From Arthrobacter sp. B1805 (lineage in GTDB: Bacteria > Actinomycetota > Actinomycetes > Actinomycetales > Micrococcaceae): a stretch of 64,000 nucleotides of DNA. The notes under the pieces are model-generated. The model had not been told where the DNA came from. It was given only the letters and a program-made list of their open reading frames with translations, and made no database searches. Made by a program: the position numbers and the translations under genes. The stretch spans positions 124,001 to 188,000 of the forward strand of contig NZ_PJIQ01000004.1 in NCBI RefSeq assembly GCF_002929745.1. The letters run 5' to 3'. Position 1 is the first letter of the stretch. Each line of letters begins with the position of its first letter. Below, one piece after another: positions 41,744-51,378 of the stretch.

Positions 41744-43081
41744 ATGAGCACCACCACGCTTCTTCTCGTCCTCCTCGCCTTCGTCCTCGGGTGCGCACTC
41801 GGCGCGTTCCTGGTGGCGCGCCCACTGCGGCATCGTGCGGACGAGCTCCGCTCCGAGCTCGACGACGCCGCAGCGCGCCTGGGGAGCACGACGACGGACC
41901 TCGCGGCAGCAGTGGCCCAGCGCGATATCCTGCAGCAGCACAACCGTGAGTTGTCCGGTAAGACCTCGACGGACAACGACGTCCTGCGCGCCCTGGCTCC
42001 GGTAGCAGAGAAATTGACGCAGGTGCAACGGCAGGTGGGCCTTCTCGAACGTGATCGCGTGGAGCAGTACGGACAGCTTGCGCGGCAGCTCGAGGAGTCG
42101 CGCGAGGCCGACGCGCGCCTCCTGGCGACGACCCACTCGCTGGCCGGCGCGCTGCGTAGCAACAGTGCGCGCGGCCAGTGGGGCGAGGTCCAGTTGCGGC
42201 GGGTGGTCGAGGCGGCAGGCATGCTCTCCCGTGTCGACTTCCTGGAGCAGGTCTCGATTCCGACGGGTAGTGACGGCGAGCGCGCACGCCCGGACATGGT
42301 GGTCCAGCTCCCGGGCGACAAGCAGCTCGTCATCGATGCGAAAGTACCCTTGACGGCGTTCCTCGCCGCGCAGGAGCTGCAGGGAACGGCCGAAGGGCAG
42401 GCTCAGGCCGACGGCGGCACGGAGTTCCGCCGGGACGAACTGCTGCGGCAGCATGGAAAGGCTCTCCGCGCGCACATCGACGCGCTGGCCCGCAAGAAGT
42501 ACTGGGAGGGCGTGGCCAATTCGCCGGAGCTGGTCATCTGCTTCATCCCTGTCGAGTCCGTCCTCTCGGAAGCTCTGCGAGCGGACCCCGAACTGCTGGA
42601 CTACGCCTTCAGCCGGAACGTCGCGCTCGCCTCACCGGTGTCCCTGCTCGGCATCCTCAAGGGCGCTGCCTTCAGCTGGCGCCAGGCCGTCCTCACCGAC
42701 AATGCCCGCGAGCTCTTCGATCTGTCCAAGCAGCTGTACGAGCGCCTCGGCACGATGGGCGGACACGTCACCCGGCTCGGGGCCTCGCTGAAGACGTCCG
42801 TCGAGCGTTACAACTCGTTCGTAGGGGCACTCGAATCGAGGGTCCTGCCCACCGCGCGCCGTATCGGTGCCTTTGACTCCGCATCGCTGGACGTCGTCGA
42901 CGCTGCGGTCGGGGGAACGGACGGCCTGCACGACTCGCAGGGCGCCGACGTCAGTCTGCTCGGCGCAGCTCGCGCTCAAAGGGCCGGCAGCCCGGCATCG
43001 CCCGGTTACTCGGGAGCTGCCATCGATGCCACGCCCCGCTCACTCACCGCCCACGAGCTCCTCGACGGCACTGACGGCTAG
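41744..43081 (+). CDS. rmuC: DNA recombination protein RmuC
   Basis: The 445-residue protein is anchored by an N-terminal helix (LLLVLLAFVLGCALGAFLVA) followed by a coiled coil (about 25-120). It then has the RmuC nuclease-like domain, with SARGQWGEVQLRRVVEAAGM and VVQLPGDKQLVIDAKVPLTA. The PD-(D/E)xK-like Asp/Lys in VIDAKVPL are visible. RmuC limits inversions at short repeats in E. coli. It is divergent from ychF across 84 bp; AACAGT ends 6 bp before the ATG. Confidence 0.92.
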   Translation: MSTTTLLLVLLAFVLGCALGAFLVARPLRHRADELRSELDDAAARLGSTTTDLAAAVAQRDILQQHNRELSGKTSTDNDVLRALAPVAEKLTQVQRQVGLLERDRVEQYGQLARQLEESREADARLLATTHSLAGALRSNSARGQWGEVQLRRVVEAAGMLSRVDFLEQVSIPTGSDGERARPDMVVQLPGDKQLVIDAKVPLTAFLAAQELQGTAEGQAQADGGTEFRRDELLRQHGKALRAHIDALARKKYWEGVANSPELVICFIPVESVLSEALRADPELLDYAFSRNVALASPVSLLGILKGAAFSWRQAVLTDNARELFDLSKQLYERLGTMGGHVTRLGASLKTSVERYNSFVGALESRVLPTARRIGAFDSASLDVVDAAVGGTDGLHDSQGADVSLLGAARAQRAGSPASPGYSGAAIDATPRSLTAHELLDGTDG

Positions 43082-43095
43082 CCGCAGCACTGCGG

Positions 43096-44193
43096 TCAGT
43101 TCAGTGCCGTACGGTCCTGCCGCTGGCCGCGACCCCCGCGGCCCTGCGACGAATCGCCCATGGCCTTCAGCGCTGCGCGGATCTCCTTGGGCAGGGAGAA
43201 GATGATGTCCTCCTGCGCCGTCACGACCTCCTCGACCTCTCCATAGCCGTACTCGGCGAGCAGCCGGAGCACGTCCTGCACGAGGTTCTCGGGTACGGAT
43301 GCACCGGAGGAGATACCGACCGTGCGCACGCCCTCGAACCAGGACTCATTCACCTCGTTCGCGAAATCGACGCGATGCGCTGCTTTCGCCCCGTACTCCA
43401 GCGCCACCTCGACGAGGCGCACGGAATTCGAGGAGTTCGCAGAACCCACGACGATGACGAGGTCGGTCTGTGGTGCGATCTTCTTGATCGCTGCCTGGCG
43501 GTTCGACGTGGCGTAGCAAATGTCGTCGCTGGGTGGGTCCTGCAGTGTCGGGAAGCGTTCCTTGAGCAGGTTCACGGTCAGCATCGTCTCGTCCACACTG
43601 AGCGTGGTCTGCGACAGCCAGATGAGCCGCTCCGGATCGCGGACCTGGACCTTGTCGACGTCCTCAGGACCATTGACGATCTGGATGTGGTCCGGAGCCT
43701 CTCCCGCCGTGCCCTCTACTTCCTCATGGCCTTCGTGGCCGATCAGGAGGATGTCGAAGTCGTCGCGGGCGAACCGCTGCGCCTCCTTGTGCACCTTGGT
43801 GACGAGCGGGCAGGTGGCGTCGATCGTGCGCAGTCCCCTGTCCTCGGCGGACTGCACGACTGCGGGTGAGACACCGTGCGCCGAGAAGACCACGAGCGCT
43901 CCCTCGGGAACCTCGTCGGTTTCCTCGACGAAGATGGCACCCTTCGCCTCGAGCGTCGAGACGACGTGCAGGTTGTGCACGATCTGCTTGCGCACGTACA
44001 CCGGCGGGCCGTAGTGCTCGAGGGCCTTCTCGACGGCGATGACCGCGCGGTCCACGCCGGCACAGTATCCGCGGGGGGCAGCGAGCAGTACCTTTTTCTC
44101 ACCCAGGACCGGCGCTGCTGCCAGCACGTCCTCGGGAGAGCGACGCCTGCGCGGAATGGTGGGCATGGGGACCTGAACGGTGGTACTGGTCAT
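43096..44193 (-). CDS. ispH: 4-hydroxy-3-methylbut-2-enyl diphosphate reductase
   Basis: This 365-residue Fe-S enzyme of the MEP pathway makes IPP and DMAPP. The three cluster cysteines are in [27 protein letters not shown] and [25 protein letters not shown] and [10 protein letters not shown] supply substrate-binding residues. The N-terminal 30 residues are a polar extension. The start at 44193 is supported by TAGAAT 6 bp upstream. It is convergent with rmuC, 14 bp away. Confidence 0.95.
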   Translation of the reverse strand: MTSTTVQVPMPTIPRRRRSPEDVLAAAPVLGEKKVLLAAPRGYCAGVDRAVIAVEKALEHYGPPVYVRKQIVHNLHVVSTLEAKGAIFVEETDEVPEGALVVFSAHGVSPAVVQSAEDRGLRTIDATCPLVTKVHKEAQRFARDDFDILLIGHEGHEEVEGTAGEAPDHIQIVNGPEDVDKVQVRDPERLIWLSQTTLSVDETMLTVNLLKERFPTLQDPPSDDICYATSNRQAAIKKIAPQTDLVIVVGSANSSNSVRLVEVALEYGAKAAHRVDFANEVNESWFEGVRTVGISSGASVPENLVQDVLRLLAEYGYGEVEEVVTAQEDIIFSLPKEIRAALKAMGDSSQGRGGRGQRQDRTALN

Positions 44194-44199
44194 ATCCCA

Positions 44200-44205
44200 A
44201 TTCTA
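44200..44205 (-). promoter_or_regulatory. -10 element of ispH (leaderless)
   Basis: On the minus strand TAGAAT, then TGGGAT, then the ATG at 44193. Confidence 0.55.
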
Positions 44206-44254
44206 CCGGGTCGCAACGTTCGGGCCGGGTGTTCCGGCGCTGCTCGGCTGTGAG

Positions 44255-45097
44255 CTAGGCCCTACGGCGACGCTCGAAACCGATCCGGAGAACGACGCCG
44301 ATCACGACCGCGATCGATCCCGCGACGATGACAGGGACGCTGGAGCCTGCGATGTTCGATCCCGCTCGTTCAGCAAGTCCCCGGATGAACACGTCGGCTA
44401 TGGCACTCGTTCCCGGCGCCTGGGCGGCAATCCCCGGCACCCACTCTCCTGCGAGATAGCCGATCACGCCGAGCCCGGCCACGCCGAGACCCAGCAGCGC
44501 GAGCGTCGTGCCCCTCCGCCGTGCGATGACGAGCGCGAGTAGCGCCAGGACTCCCGCTCCCGCGAGGTAGAGCCGCCAGCTCTGCACCCCATCGGCGAGA
44601 CCGCTCAGAAGCCCGCCACGCTCGATGGATCCGACGTCGATCGTGGTGTCCTCAGGCACCGGCACATCCACCCCCAGGCTTTCGCTGACGCTCTCCGCCA
44701 CGAGCCCCACCACCGGACCGACGTCGAGGGTCAGGATGGCCGGAGCCGGCTCGGACGGTTGGGGCGCCTGCGCGAAAGTGAATGCATGGGACAGTCGCAG
44801 TGTCTCCCGCCATGCTGCCGGATAGCCGGAGGAGCCGGTCACTGCTCCCGCGGCGTCCCGGACCAAGGGTTCGACGAAGGAGTCGAACTGCTCCGGCAGC
44901 CCCGTGGTCGCCGTGACCTCCTGCGCCAGCGAGTCGGTGAGCGCCGCCTGGAAATCGGCATCGTCAGCCAGCGGTGCTGCAAGCGCCACGAACCCGGACT
45001 CCTCCACGAGGTTCTCGTCGATCCAAGCAGACGTGAGACCGGCAGCAGCGACGGCAAGGGCGAGGAGTGCCAGGAGGGCAGAGACGAGGGTCCGCAT
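44255..45097 (-). CDS. Membrane protein with large extracellular domain, unknown
   Basis: The 280-residue protein has a first helix at residues 5-25 (VSALLALLALAVAAAGLTSA) and an external domain of about 150 residues with ENLVEESGFVALAAPLADD. Three helices follow in the second half (LYLAGAGVLALLALVIA, TLALLGLGVAGLGVIGYLAG and VPVIVAGSIAVVIGVVLRIG), then a basic end. AAAGGA precedes the ATG. Similar proteins sit near ispH/xseA in related Micrococcaceae; the role is unknown. Confidence 0.75.
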   Translation of the reverse strand: MRTLVSALLALLALAVAAAGLTSAWIDENLVEESGFVALAAPLADDADFQAALTDSLAQEVTATTGLPEQFDSFVEPLVRDAAGAVTGSSGYPAAWRETLRLSHAFTFAQAPQPSEPAPAILTLDVGPVVGLVAESVSESLGVDVPVPEDTTIDVGSIERGGLLSGLADGVQSWRLYLAGAGVLALLALVIARRRGTTLALLGLGVAGLGVIGYLAGEWVPGIAAQAPGTSAIADVFIRGLAERAGSNIAGSSVPVIVAGSIAVVIGVVLRIGFERRRRA

Positions 45098-45296
45098 GGA
45101 ATCCTTTGATGGAGATCGGATGCACGATTATGCCCGGAGTGCGTTGCCGGGCATAACCAGCAGGCAGCGAACCACCCTGCGGCTTCCACAGACATAAGCT
45201 GGGCTCCGCGCCTGTGGGTCCGGGATGGTACAGATGGACAATGCCCGAACGACGTGCGGAACCGGAGGCAGTTGCCTCCCGAAGGACAGGACAGGA

Positions 45297-46592
45297 ATGA
45301 CGAGCGAGGGAAGCCGCGCCCAGCCGATGGCCCAGATTCCGCAGCAGAGGTCATCCGTCCCGGCGACGGCGGCCGAGACGTCTCCTGAAACCCCGTGGCC
45401 GCTGCATCTTCTGTCCGAGAAGCTCAAGGCCCACATCGATCGTGCACCTGCGGCATGGGTGGAGGGACAGGTCATCGAACTCAACCGTCGATCGAGCATG
45501 TGCTACATCACCCTGCGGGACGTCGATTCGGAGGTCTCTCTGTCGTTGTCCGTGTACGGAACCGTGATGGATCGGGTCTCGTCCCCCTTGGACCGCGGGT
45601 CGCGGGTGGTGGCCCGCCTGAAGCCGGACTTCTGGGTCAAGACGGGTCGCTTGTCGATGCAGACGATCGACATCCGGCCTGTGGGCATCGGGGACCTCCT
45701 GGCGCGGATCGAGCGACTCAGGCAGGCGCTGGCGGCGGAGGGGCTGTTCGCCGCGAACCGCAAGAAGCAGCTCCCCCTCCTCCCTCATCGGATCGGCCTG
45801 ATCACCGGTCGCGATTCCGATGCGATGAAGGACGTGATGCGTAACGCGGCCCTGCGGTGGCCCGCCGTCGAATTCGAGGTACGGGAGGTCGCGGTGCAGG
45901 GCGTGAACAGCGTCGCCCAGGTGACCGCGGCGCTCGCGGCGCTGGACGCAGATCCCCGCGTCGACGTCATCATCATCGCGCGCGGTGGTGGGGCGCTCGA
46001 GGATCTCCTCCCCTTCAGTGACGAATCCCTGGTCCGGGCGGTTGCGCTTGCCATCACTCCGGTGGTGAGCGCGATCGGGCACGAGGCGGACCGCCCGCTC
46101 CTGGACGAAGTGGCAGACCTCCGCGCGTCGACCCCGACGGACGCAGCGAAGCGGGTGGTGCCCGATGTGTCCGAGGAGCTGGCTCGCATAGGCCAGGCTC
46201 GTGCTGCCCTCGAGCGATCGATCCGCGTGCTCGTCCACCGCGAGACCGAGAGCCTCGCGAATCTCCGTTCCAGGCCGTCGCTGTCCAAGCCCGAGGGGAT
46301 GATAGACGTCCGTGAGGCCGACATCGGGCGCCTGAGGTCGCGGGCGCTGCGGTGCACCACCGCTGCCGTGGAGCGCGAGGCGGATTCGATTCATCACCTG
46401 CGTGAGCGTGTCAGGTCGCTTTCGCCCCAGAAGACTCTGGACCGCGGATACGCCGTGGTCCAGACACGGGACGGTCATGTCGTGACGAATCCGCAGGAGG
46501 TACAGGGCGGGGAAGCCCTGAGAATCCGCGTAGCCGGCGGCCGGTTCGGGGCAGTCGCCCAGAGCCTGTCAGACGGCGAACCCCGTCCATGA
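45297..46592 (+). CDS. xseA: Exodeoxyribonuclease VII large subunit
   Basis: The 431-residue catalytic subunit degrades single-stranded DNA together with XseB. The N-terminal OB-fold begins about residue 55 ([20 protein letters not shown]). The nuclease core has [36 protein letters not shown] and [20 protein letters not shown]; the C-terminal part is a coiled coil followed by [13 protein letters not shown]. The start at 45297 follows AGGACAGGA and is preferred to a longer frame with ATG 72 bp upstream. xseB lies 124 bp downstream. Confidence 0.93.
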   Translation: MTSEGSRAQPMAQIPQQRSSVPATAAETSPETPWPLHLLSEKLKAHIDRAPAAWVEGQVIELNRRSSMCYITLRDVDSEVSLSLSVYGTVMDRVSSPLDRGSRVVARLKPDFWVKTGRLSMQTIDIRPVGIGDLLARIERLRQALAAEGLFAANRKKQLPLLPHRIGLITGRDSDAMKDVMRNAALRWPAVEFEVREVAVQGVNSVAQVTAALAALDADPRVDVIIIARGGGALEDLLPFSDESLVRAVALAITPVVSAIGHEADRPLLDEVADLRASTPTDAAKRVVPDVSEELARIGQARAALERSIRVLVHRETESLANLRSRPSLSKPEGMIDVREADIGRLRSRALRCTTAAVEREADSIHHLRERVRSLSPQKTLDRGYAVVQTRDGHVVTNPQEVQGGEALRIRVAGGRFGAVAQSLSDGEPRP

Positions 46593-46716
46593 GGGCGGAG
46601 TTCCCCGGGTTCCACCTGGATCCCGGGCGTGTCCGGCCGCAGGTTCGCCACCGTCGGTCACACCTCGAACGATTCCGGCCGGAACACCTTGGCCACCAAC
46701 AGATGAGGACAACGAA

Positions 46717-46953
46717 ATGACCGAGACCAACCAGCCGGAACCGGGACAGGCAGACGTCGCCGCACTGTCCTACGAGCAGGCCCGCGAGGAGCTCGTGGCC
46801 GTCGTGTCTCGGCTCGAGGCGGGTGGTGTGAGCCTCGAGGAATCGCTGGCGCTGTGGGAACGTGGCGAGAGCCTCGCGGATCGCTGCGAGGCATGGCTGG
46901 AGGGCGCGAAGGCGCGGCTCGCGGCTGCCCGGGACAAGGCCGAGGGCCAGTAG
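46717..46953 (+). CDS. xseB: Exodeoxyribonuclease VII small subunit
   Basis: The 78-residue helical protein contains the family pattern [20 protein letters not shown], then [20 protein letters not shown] and [12 protein letters not shown]. Several small subunits bind each XseA. GAGGACAACGAA before the ATG contains a weak ribosome site. The adjacent xseA confirms the call. Confidence 0.93.
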   Translation: MTETNQPEPGQADVAALSYEQAREELVAVVSRLEAGGVSLEESLALWERGESLADRCEAWLEGAKARLAAARDKAEGQ

Positions 46954-46992
46954 CGCCCTGTCGGCGGGCAGCACGGCGCCATGACCCGCGGG

Positions 46993-47367
46993 TCAGTCCG
47001 CGCGGACAGGCAGCTCCTGCAACGCCCACTGGTTTCCGTCCGGGTCGGCGAAGTAGACGAAACTACCCCAGGGCTGCACGTCCACCTCGCTCGCCTCGAC
47101 TCCTCGGTCCAGCAACTCCTTGCGGGCCCCGGCGGCGTCGTCCACGACCACCTGGATCCCGTGCAGCGATCCGGGCGCCATGGTGCTGATTCCCTCGCCG
47201 AATGCGATGGAGCAGGCGGACCCGGGCGGCGTGAACTGGACGAAGCGAAGCCCGTCCTCGACCCGGTGGTCGTGATCCAGGGTGAATCCCGCCCTGTCTC
47301 GGTAGAAAGCGATCGCCCTGTCCACGTCGCTGACGGGTAGTGCGATGAGTTCGATCTTCCAGTGCAT
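46993..47367 (-). CDS. VOC-family (glyoxalase-like) protein
   Basis: The 124-residue protein has the two beta-alpha-beta-beta-beta modules of the VOC fold: IELIALPVSDVDRAIAFYRD and LHGIQVVVDDAAGARKELLD, ending FVYFADPDGNQWALQELP. The FADPDGN turn and the alternating metal-side residues are typical. The substrate is unknown; relatives include lactoylglutathione-lyase-like and resistance proteins. The start at 47367 follows GGAGGTACAC. Confidence 0.85.
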   Translation of the reverse strand: MHWKIELIALPVSDVDRAIAFYRDRAGFTLDHDHRVEDGLRFVQFTPPGSACSIAFGEGISTMAPGSLHGIQVVVDDAAGARKELLDRGVEASEVDVQPWGSFVYFADPDGNQWALQELPVRAD

Positions 47368-47457
47368 GTGTACCTCCGTCGTGTCCGGTGCCTCCACCCT
47401 AGGAGGTATCGCGGACGGGTTCGGTCCTTGTTCCTGACCGTACCGACGGCACGATGG

Positions 47458-48312
47458 TCAGGACGCAGAGAGCCGCTGCTTCTCCAGCTTGACGTCGAAG
47501 GTAGCGCGTGGCCAGGTCAGCTGCATGTCCTCGAGTGTCGCGGTGAGCAGGTGCTGGACGGCGAGCCGGGCGAACCACTTCCGATCTGCGGGCACTACGT
47601 ACCAGGGGTTGTCGGGCGTGCTCGTCCGCTCGACCGCGAGCTGGTACGCCTCCTGGTACTGATCCCAGTAGCCGCGTTCGTCGACGTCCCCCGGGTTGTA
47701 CTTCCAGTACTTGTCCGGGCGCTCGAGCCTTTCCGCCAGTCTGGCTTTCTGCTCGTCCTTGCTGATGTGCAGCATGACTTTGAGCACCCGGGTGCCCGAT
47801 GCCACCACTTCGTTCTCGAAGGACCTGATCGCGCCGTACCGTTGCTCGATCTCCTCGGGTGCGGACAGTCCGCGGACCCGGTGGATCAGCACATCCTCGT
47901 AGTGTGATCGGTCGAACACACCGATCATGCCGGGCTTGGGAAGCTCCCTGTGAATACGCCAGAGGAAGTCATGGCTCTGTTCCTCGTCCGTCGGCGCTTT
48001 GAATGCGTGGTGCTGCACACCCTGCGGATCCACGAGTCCCACCACGTGCCGGACTATGCCGCCCTTGCCCGACGTGTCCATGCCCTGCAGGACGAGGAGG
48101 ACTGAAATCTCGCTTCCGGCCCGGCTCTCGGCGAACAGCTTCTCCTGGAGCCCCGACAGCGCCTTCGCGCCGGCCGCGAGTGCGGCCGTGCCTGCTTTCT
48201 TCCCGCCGTCGAACCCGGGGGTGGAGCGAGGGTCGACGGCGTCCAGCGAGAAGTCCGGTCCGGCCAGGAGAAGACGCCGCATCTCGGCAGAGCTGTCGGT
48301 CTTCGGTGCCAT
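47458..48312 (-). CDS. PPK2-family polyphosphate kinase
   Basis: The 284-residue P-loop kinase transfers phosphate between polyphosphate and nucleotides. Walker A is LQGMDTSGKGGIVRHV, the acidic Walker-B-like part GVFDRSHYEDVLIHRVRG, and the lid region lies near RLERPDKYWKYNPGDVDERG (cut). The KWFARLAVQHLL C-terminus is typical of class I/III enzymes. The start follows AGGAGGAATA exactly. The gene lies 44 bp after the aminotransferase gene on the same strand and may be co-transcribed. Confidence 0.88.
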   Translation of the reverse strand: MAPKTDSSAEMRRLLLAGPDFSLDAVDPRSTPGFDGGKKAGTAALAAGAKALSGLQEKLFAESRAGSEISVLLVLQGMDTSGKGGIVRHVVGLVDPQGVQHHAFKAPTDEEQSHDFLWRIHRELPKPGMIGVFDRSHYEDVLIHRVRGLSAPEEIEQRYGAIRSFENEVVASGTRVLKVMLHISKDEQKARLAERLERPDKYWKYNPGDVDERGYWDQYQEAYQLAVERTSTPDNPWYVVPADRKWFARLAVQHLLTATLEDMQLTWPRATFDVKLEKQRLSAS

Positions 48313-48356
48313 TATTCCTCCTGCTGTCGAAGTGCTGTCGAGAACGTCCCGTCGGG

Positions 48357-49574
48357 TCAGGGCTTGTAGGTCGAGAGGAAGTCGGCGAGCCTGCCGATGG
48401 CGTCCTCGATGACCTCGACGCTGGGCAGCGTGACCATGCGGAAGTGATCGGTGGCGATCCAGTTGAAGGCGCTGCCGTGCGAGATCAGGATCTTCTGCTG
48501 CTTCAGGAGGTCGAGGGCGAACTTCTCGTCGTCCTTGATGGGGTAGACCTCGGGGTCGAGCTTCGGGAAGAGGTACAGGGCGCCCTGCGCCACCTCGCAG
48601 CTCACGCCCTCGATCGCATTGAGCATCTGGGCGGCCTTGTCGCGCTGCTGCTTGAGGCGCCCGCCCGGCAGGATCAGGTCGTTGATGCTCTGGTATCCGC
48701 CGAGGGCCGTCTGGATGGCATGCTGGGCCGGCACGTTCGCGCACAATCGCATGTTCGCGAGGAGGTTGATGCCCTCGATGTAGTTCGCCGCGTCGCGCTT
48801 CGGCCCCGAGATCGCCATCCAGCCGCTACGGAATCCGGCGATGCGGTATGCCTTCGAGAGGCCGCTGAACGTGAGGCACAGGACGTCGTCCCCTGCCACC
48901 GACGCCGCGTTGATGTGGACGGCGTCGTCGTACAGGATCTTCTCGTAGATCTCATCCGCGAACAGGATGAGCCCGTGCTCGCGCGCGAGCCTGACGATGC
49001 CCTCGAGGATCGACCTCGGGTACACCGAGCCCGTCGGGTTGTTCGGATTGATCAGGACGATGCCCTTGGTGTTGGGCGTGATCTTCGACGCCATGTCCTC
49101 GAGGTCCGGCCACCAGTGGTTGTCCTCGTCGCACAGGTAGTGCACGGGAGTGCCGCTGGCAAGGGCAACGGACGCCGTCCAGAGCGGGTAATCGGGCGTC
49201 GGGATCAGCACCTCGTCGCCCGCGTTGAGAAGGGCCTGCATCGAGAGGGTGATGAGTTCGCTGACGCCGTTGCCGAGATAGACGTCGTCGACATCGATCG
49301 AGTTGATGCCGCGGCTCTGGTAGTACTGCACGACGGCGGTACGCGCGGAGAAGATACCGCGGGAGTCGCTGTAGCCCTGCGACCTCGGGAGATTGCGGAT
49401 CATGTCGACCAGGATCGCGTCCGGTGCTTCGAAGCCGAACGGGGCCGGGTTGCCGATGTTGAGCTTGAGGATGCGGTGGCCCTGGGCCTCCATGGTCATG
49501 GCGTGTTCGAGCAGCGGCCCCCTGATGTCGTAGAGGACGTTACGGAGCTTTTCCGACTGCTTGTAGGTGGCCAT
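48357..49574 (-). CDS. Alanine-type aminotransferase (AlaA-like)
   Basis: The 405-residue PLP enzyme resembles AlaA, which forms alanine from pyruvate and glutamate. Motifs are LNIGNPAPFGFEAPD, GNGVSELITLSMQALL, LINPNNPTGSVYP, FADEIYEKILYDD and FSGLSKAYRIAGFRSGW, whose Lys holds PLP. The start at MATYKQSEK is chosen by homology and lies only 20 bp after a large hairpin at 49595-49636. Substrate assignment rests on family similarity. Confidence 0.88.
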   Translation of the reverse strand: MATYKQSEKLRNVLYDIRGPLLEHAMTMEAQGHRILKLNIGNPAPFGFEAPDAILVDMIRNLPRSQGYSDSRGIFSARTAVVQYYQSRGINSIDVDDVYLGNGVSELITLSMQALLNAGDEVLIPTPDYPLWTASVALASGTPVHYLCDEDNHWWPDLEDMASKITPNTKGIVLINPNNPTGSVYPRSILEGIVRLAREHGLILFADEIYEKILYDDAVHINAASVAGDDVLCLTFSGLSKAYRIAGFRSGWMAISGPKRDAANYIEGINLLANMRLCANVPAQHAIQTALGGYQSINDLILPGGRLKQQRDKAAQMLNAIEGVSCEVAQGALYLFPKLDPEVYPIKDDEKFALDLLKQQKILISHGSAFNWIATDHFRMVTLPSVEVIEDAIGRLADFLSTYKP

Positions 49575-49594
49575 TGGATCAGGATGCCACAGCA

Positions 49595-49636
49595 GGGGCC
49601 CGTTACGCGGCATCGAAATGCGGCTTAACGGGCCCC
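49595..49636 (-). terminator. Hairpin ending the osmoprotectant operon, also in the aminotransferase leader
   Basis: GGGGCCCGTTA (49595-49605) pairs with TAACGGGCCCC (49626-49636), and GCAT/ATGC closes an inner CGAA tetraloop (49610-49621). It lies 30 bp after the stop of the binding-protein gene and 20 bp before the aminotransferase ATG. There is no T-run after it on the minus strand. Confidence 0.65.
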
Positions 49637-49666
49637 GGCCTTCCCACGGATTCCGGTGCGGCGGTA

Positions 49667-50635
49667 CTAGCCCGCGAGCCCCTTCTCGGCGAGCCAGTCG
49701 GCGGCGGCGTCGGCGGGGTTCCGCTTCTCGTCGCCACTGACCTCGCGGTTCAGTGCCAGCAGGTCCTCGGTGGTCAGTTGCGCCGACACCTCGTTGAGGA
49801 CCTTCTGGGCCTCCTCGCTCACGGTTTCGGTATTGATCAGCGGCAGCACCTGCTGGGCGATGAAGTTGTTCTCCGGGTCCTCGAGGACCACGAGGTCGTT
49901 GTCGGCGATCGACGGCGTCGTCGTGTAGATGTCGGCTGCCTGCACGTCGTCGTTCAGCAGTGCCTGCAGCGTGATGTCTCCACCGCCGTCGTTGATGGCC
50001 TCGAAGCCGCCGGGCTCGCAGTTGTACTTCTCCTTGAGGCCGGGCAGGCCGTAGGCGCGCTCCTGGAACGTGCTGGGAGCGCCGATCGTGATCTCGCCAC
50101 AGACCTCTGCCAGATCGGCGATGGACGTGAGGTTGTACTTCTCGGCTGTCGCCGCCGTGACGACGAGTGCGTCCTTGTCCTCGGCCTTGGAGGGCTCGAG
50201 CACGCCGAGCTTCACATCGGGCGACTTCGCGGTCAATGCCTCGGGGAGCGCCGCGACGATGTCCTCGGCAGATTCGGCGGTCGCATCGGGATCGGCGAAC
50301 AGCAGCAGGTTGCCGCTGTAATCGGGGATGATGTCGATCGACCCGTCCTCGACAGCGGAATAGTAGATCTCGCGGGAGCCGATGTTGAGTTTGGTAGTGG
50401 CCTCGACACCGGCTGCATTCAGCGCGCCGGCGTAGATCTCGGCGATGATCTGGCTCTCCGCGAAGTCAGCTGAACCGACGACGACGGAGCCGCTCGCCTG
50501 GGTGGCGGTCTCCTCCGGCTGTCCTTGGGGTTCCCTGTTGGCACCGCAGGCAGTCAACGCCAGCGCGGCCGTCAGGCCGCCAGCCAGTCCCATCAAAGCG
50601 CGCCGACCGGCGCGTTGTGCTGACAGGTTCTTCAT
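49667..50635 (-). CDS. Osmoprotectant-binding lipoprotein (OpuC/ProX type)
   Basis: The 322-residue solute-binding protein of the glycine-betaine/choline family is lipidated (ALALTAC within the first 30 residues). The mature domain begins VVVGSADFAESQIIAEIYAG and has the family pieces IIPDYSGNLLLFADPDA and DIYTTTPSIADNDLVVLEDP. Aromatic residues that would cage the quaternary amine are present (YYSA, YSG). It overlaps the permease gene by 4 bp (ATGA) and ends the operon, as in other opuC-like operons. Confidence 0.9.
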   Translation of the reverse strand: MKNLSAQRAGRRALMGLAGGLTAALALTACGANREPQGQPEETATQASGSVVVGSADFAESQIIAEIYAGALNAAGVEATTKLNIGSREIYYSAVEDGSIDIIPDYSGNLLLFADPDATAESAEDIVAALPEALTAKSPDVKLGVLEPSKAEDKDALVVTAATAEKYNLTSIADLAEVCGEITIGAPSTFQERAYGLPGLKEKYNCEPGGFEAINDGGGDITLQALLNDDVQAADIYTTTPSIADNDLVVLEDPENNFIAQQVLPLINTETVSEEAQKVLNEVSAQLTTEDLLALNREVSGDEKRNPADAAADWLAEKGLAG

Positions 50636-51378
50636 GGTGTTCCTCCTTGTGCACTGGCGACGGCCTTCTGCCGGCCAGATCCTTGTGCCTTCCCGGGGCC
50701 CGACGTGCGCAGCCCAGGCGAGATGGCGATTCTCTGCAGCAGTCCCATGAGCAGATCGACGGCGATCGCGAGGACGGTGATGACCACGGCGCCGCCGAAG
50801 AGGCGCCCGTAGTCCGCTAGCTGTGTTCCCTCGACGAGGAAGACCCCGAGGCCGCCGAGGTTGATGAAGGCGACGACGGCTGCGGTCGCGATGACCTGCA
50901 GCACGGCGGCGCGTACACCCCCGAGGATGACCTGCAGACCATTGGGCACTTCGACCCGGAAGAGGATCTGCATCTCGCTCATGCCCATGCTGCGCGCGGC
51001 ATCGACCACCGCACGGTCCACCGAGGAGATGCCGGCGTAGATGCCGCTCAGCAGCGGGGGGACGGCCAGGAGGACGAGCGCCCAGATGGGCGGCATGAGC
51101 CCGAGCCCTGCGAGGAGCACGAACAGGAAGACCATGCCGAGGGTCGGCAGGGCACGCAGTATGCCGACGCCGGACACGATCACGATGCGGCCCCGCCCCG
51201 TGTGGCCGACGTAGAGACCGATCGGTACGGCGATGACGAGTGCGATCAGCATGGTCAGCCCGGTGTAGCCGAGGTGCTCGACGACGCGCGTGGGAATCCC
51301 GCGCTCCCCCGCCCAGTTCTCGGAAGCAGTCAGCCACTCCCACATCTGGATGAGGAGATTGTTGCTCGAGTAGTCCAT
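50632..51378 (-). CDS. Osmoprotectant ABC transporter permease
   Basis: The 248-residue permease has about six helices. It contains ILRALPTLGMVFLFVLLAGL and the ATPase-contacting loop DAARSMGMSEMQILFRVEVP, typical of OpuCB/OpuCD. The ATG shares one base with the stop of the previous permease (TGATG). The last 25 residues are a polar tail. It is part of the four-gene osmoprotectant operon. Confidence 0.9.
   Translation of the reverse strand: MDYSSNNLLIQMWEWLTASENWAGERGIPTRVVEHLGYTGLTMLIALVIAVPIGLYVGHTGRGRIVIVSGVGILRALPTLGMVFLFVLLAGLGLMPPIWALVLLAVPPLLSGIYAGISSVDRAVVDAARSMGMSEMQILFRVEVPNGLQVILGGVRAAVLQVIATAAVVAFINLGGLGVFLVEGTQLADYGRLFGGAVVITVLAIAVDLLMGLLQRIAISPGLRTSGPGKAQGSGRQKAVASAQGGTP

Noticed and set aside
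45263-45280. Short palindrome GGAGGCAGTTGCCTCC upstream of xseA
   Set aside because: With 7-bp arms in GC-rich DNA it is not distinctive enough to call an operator or terminator.
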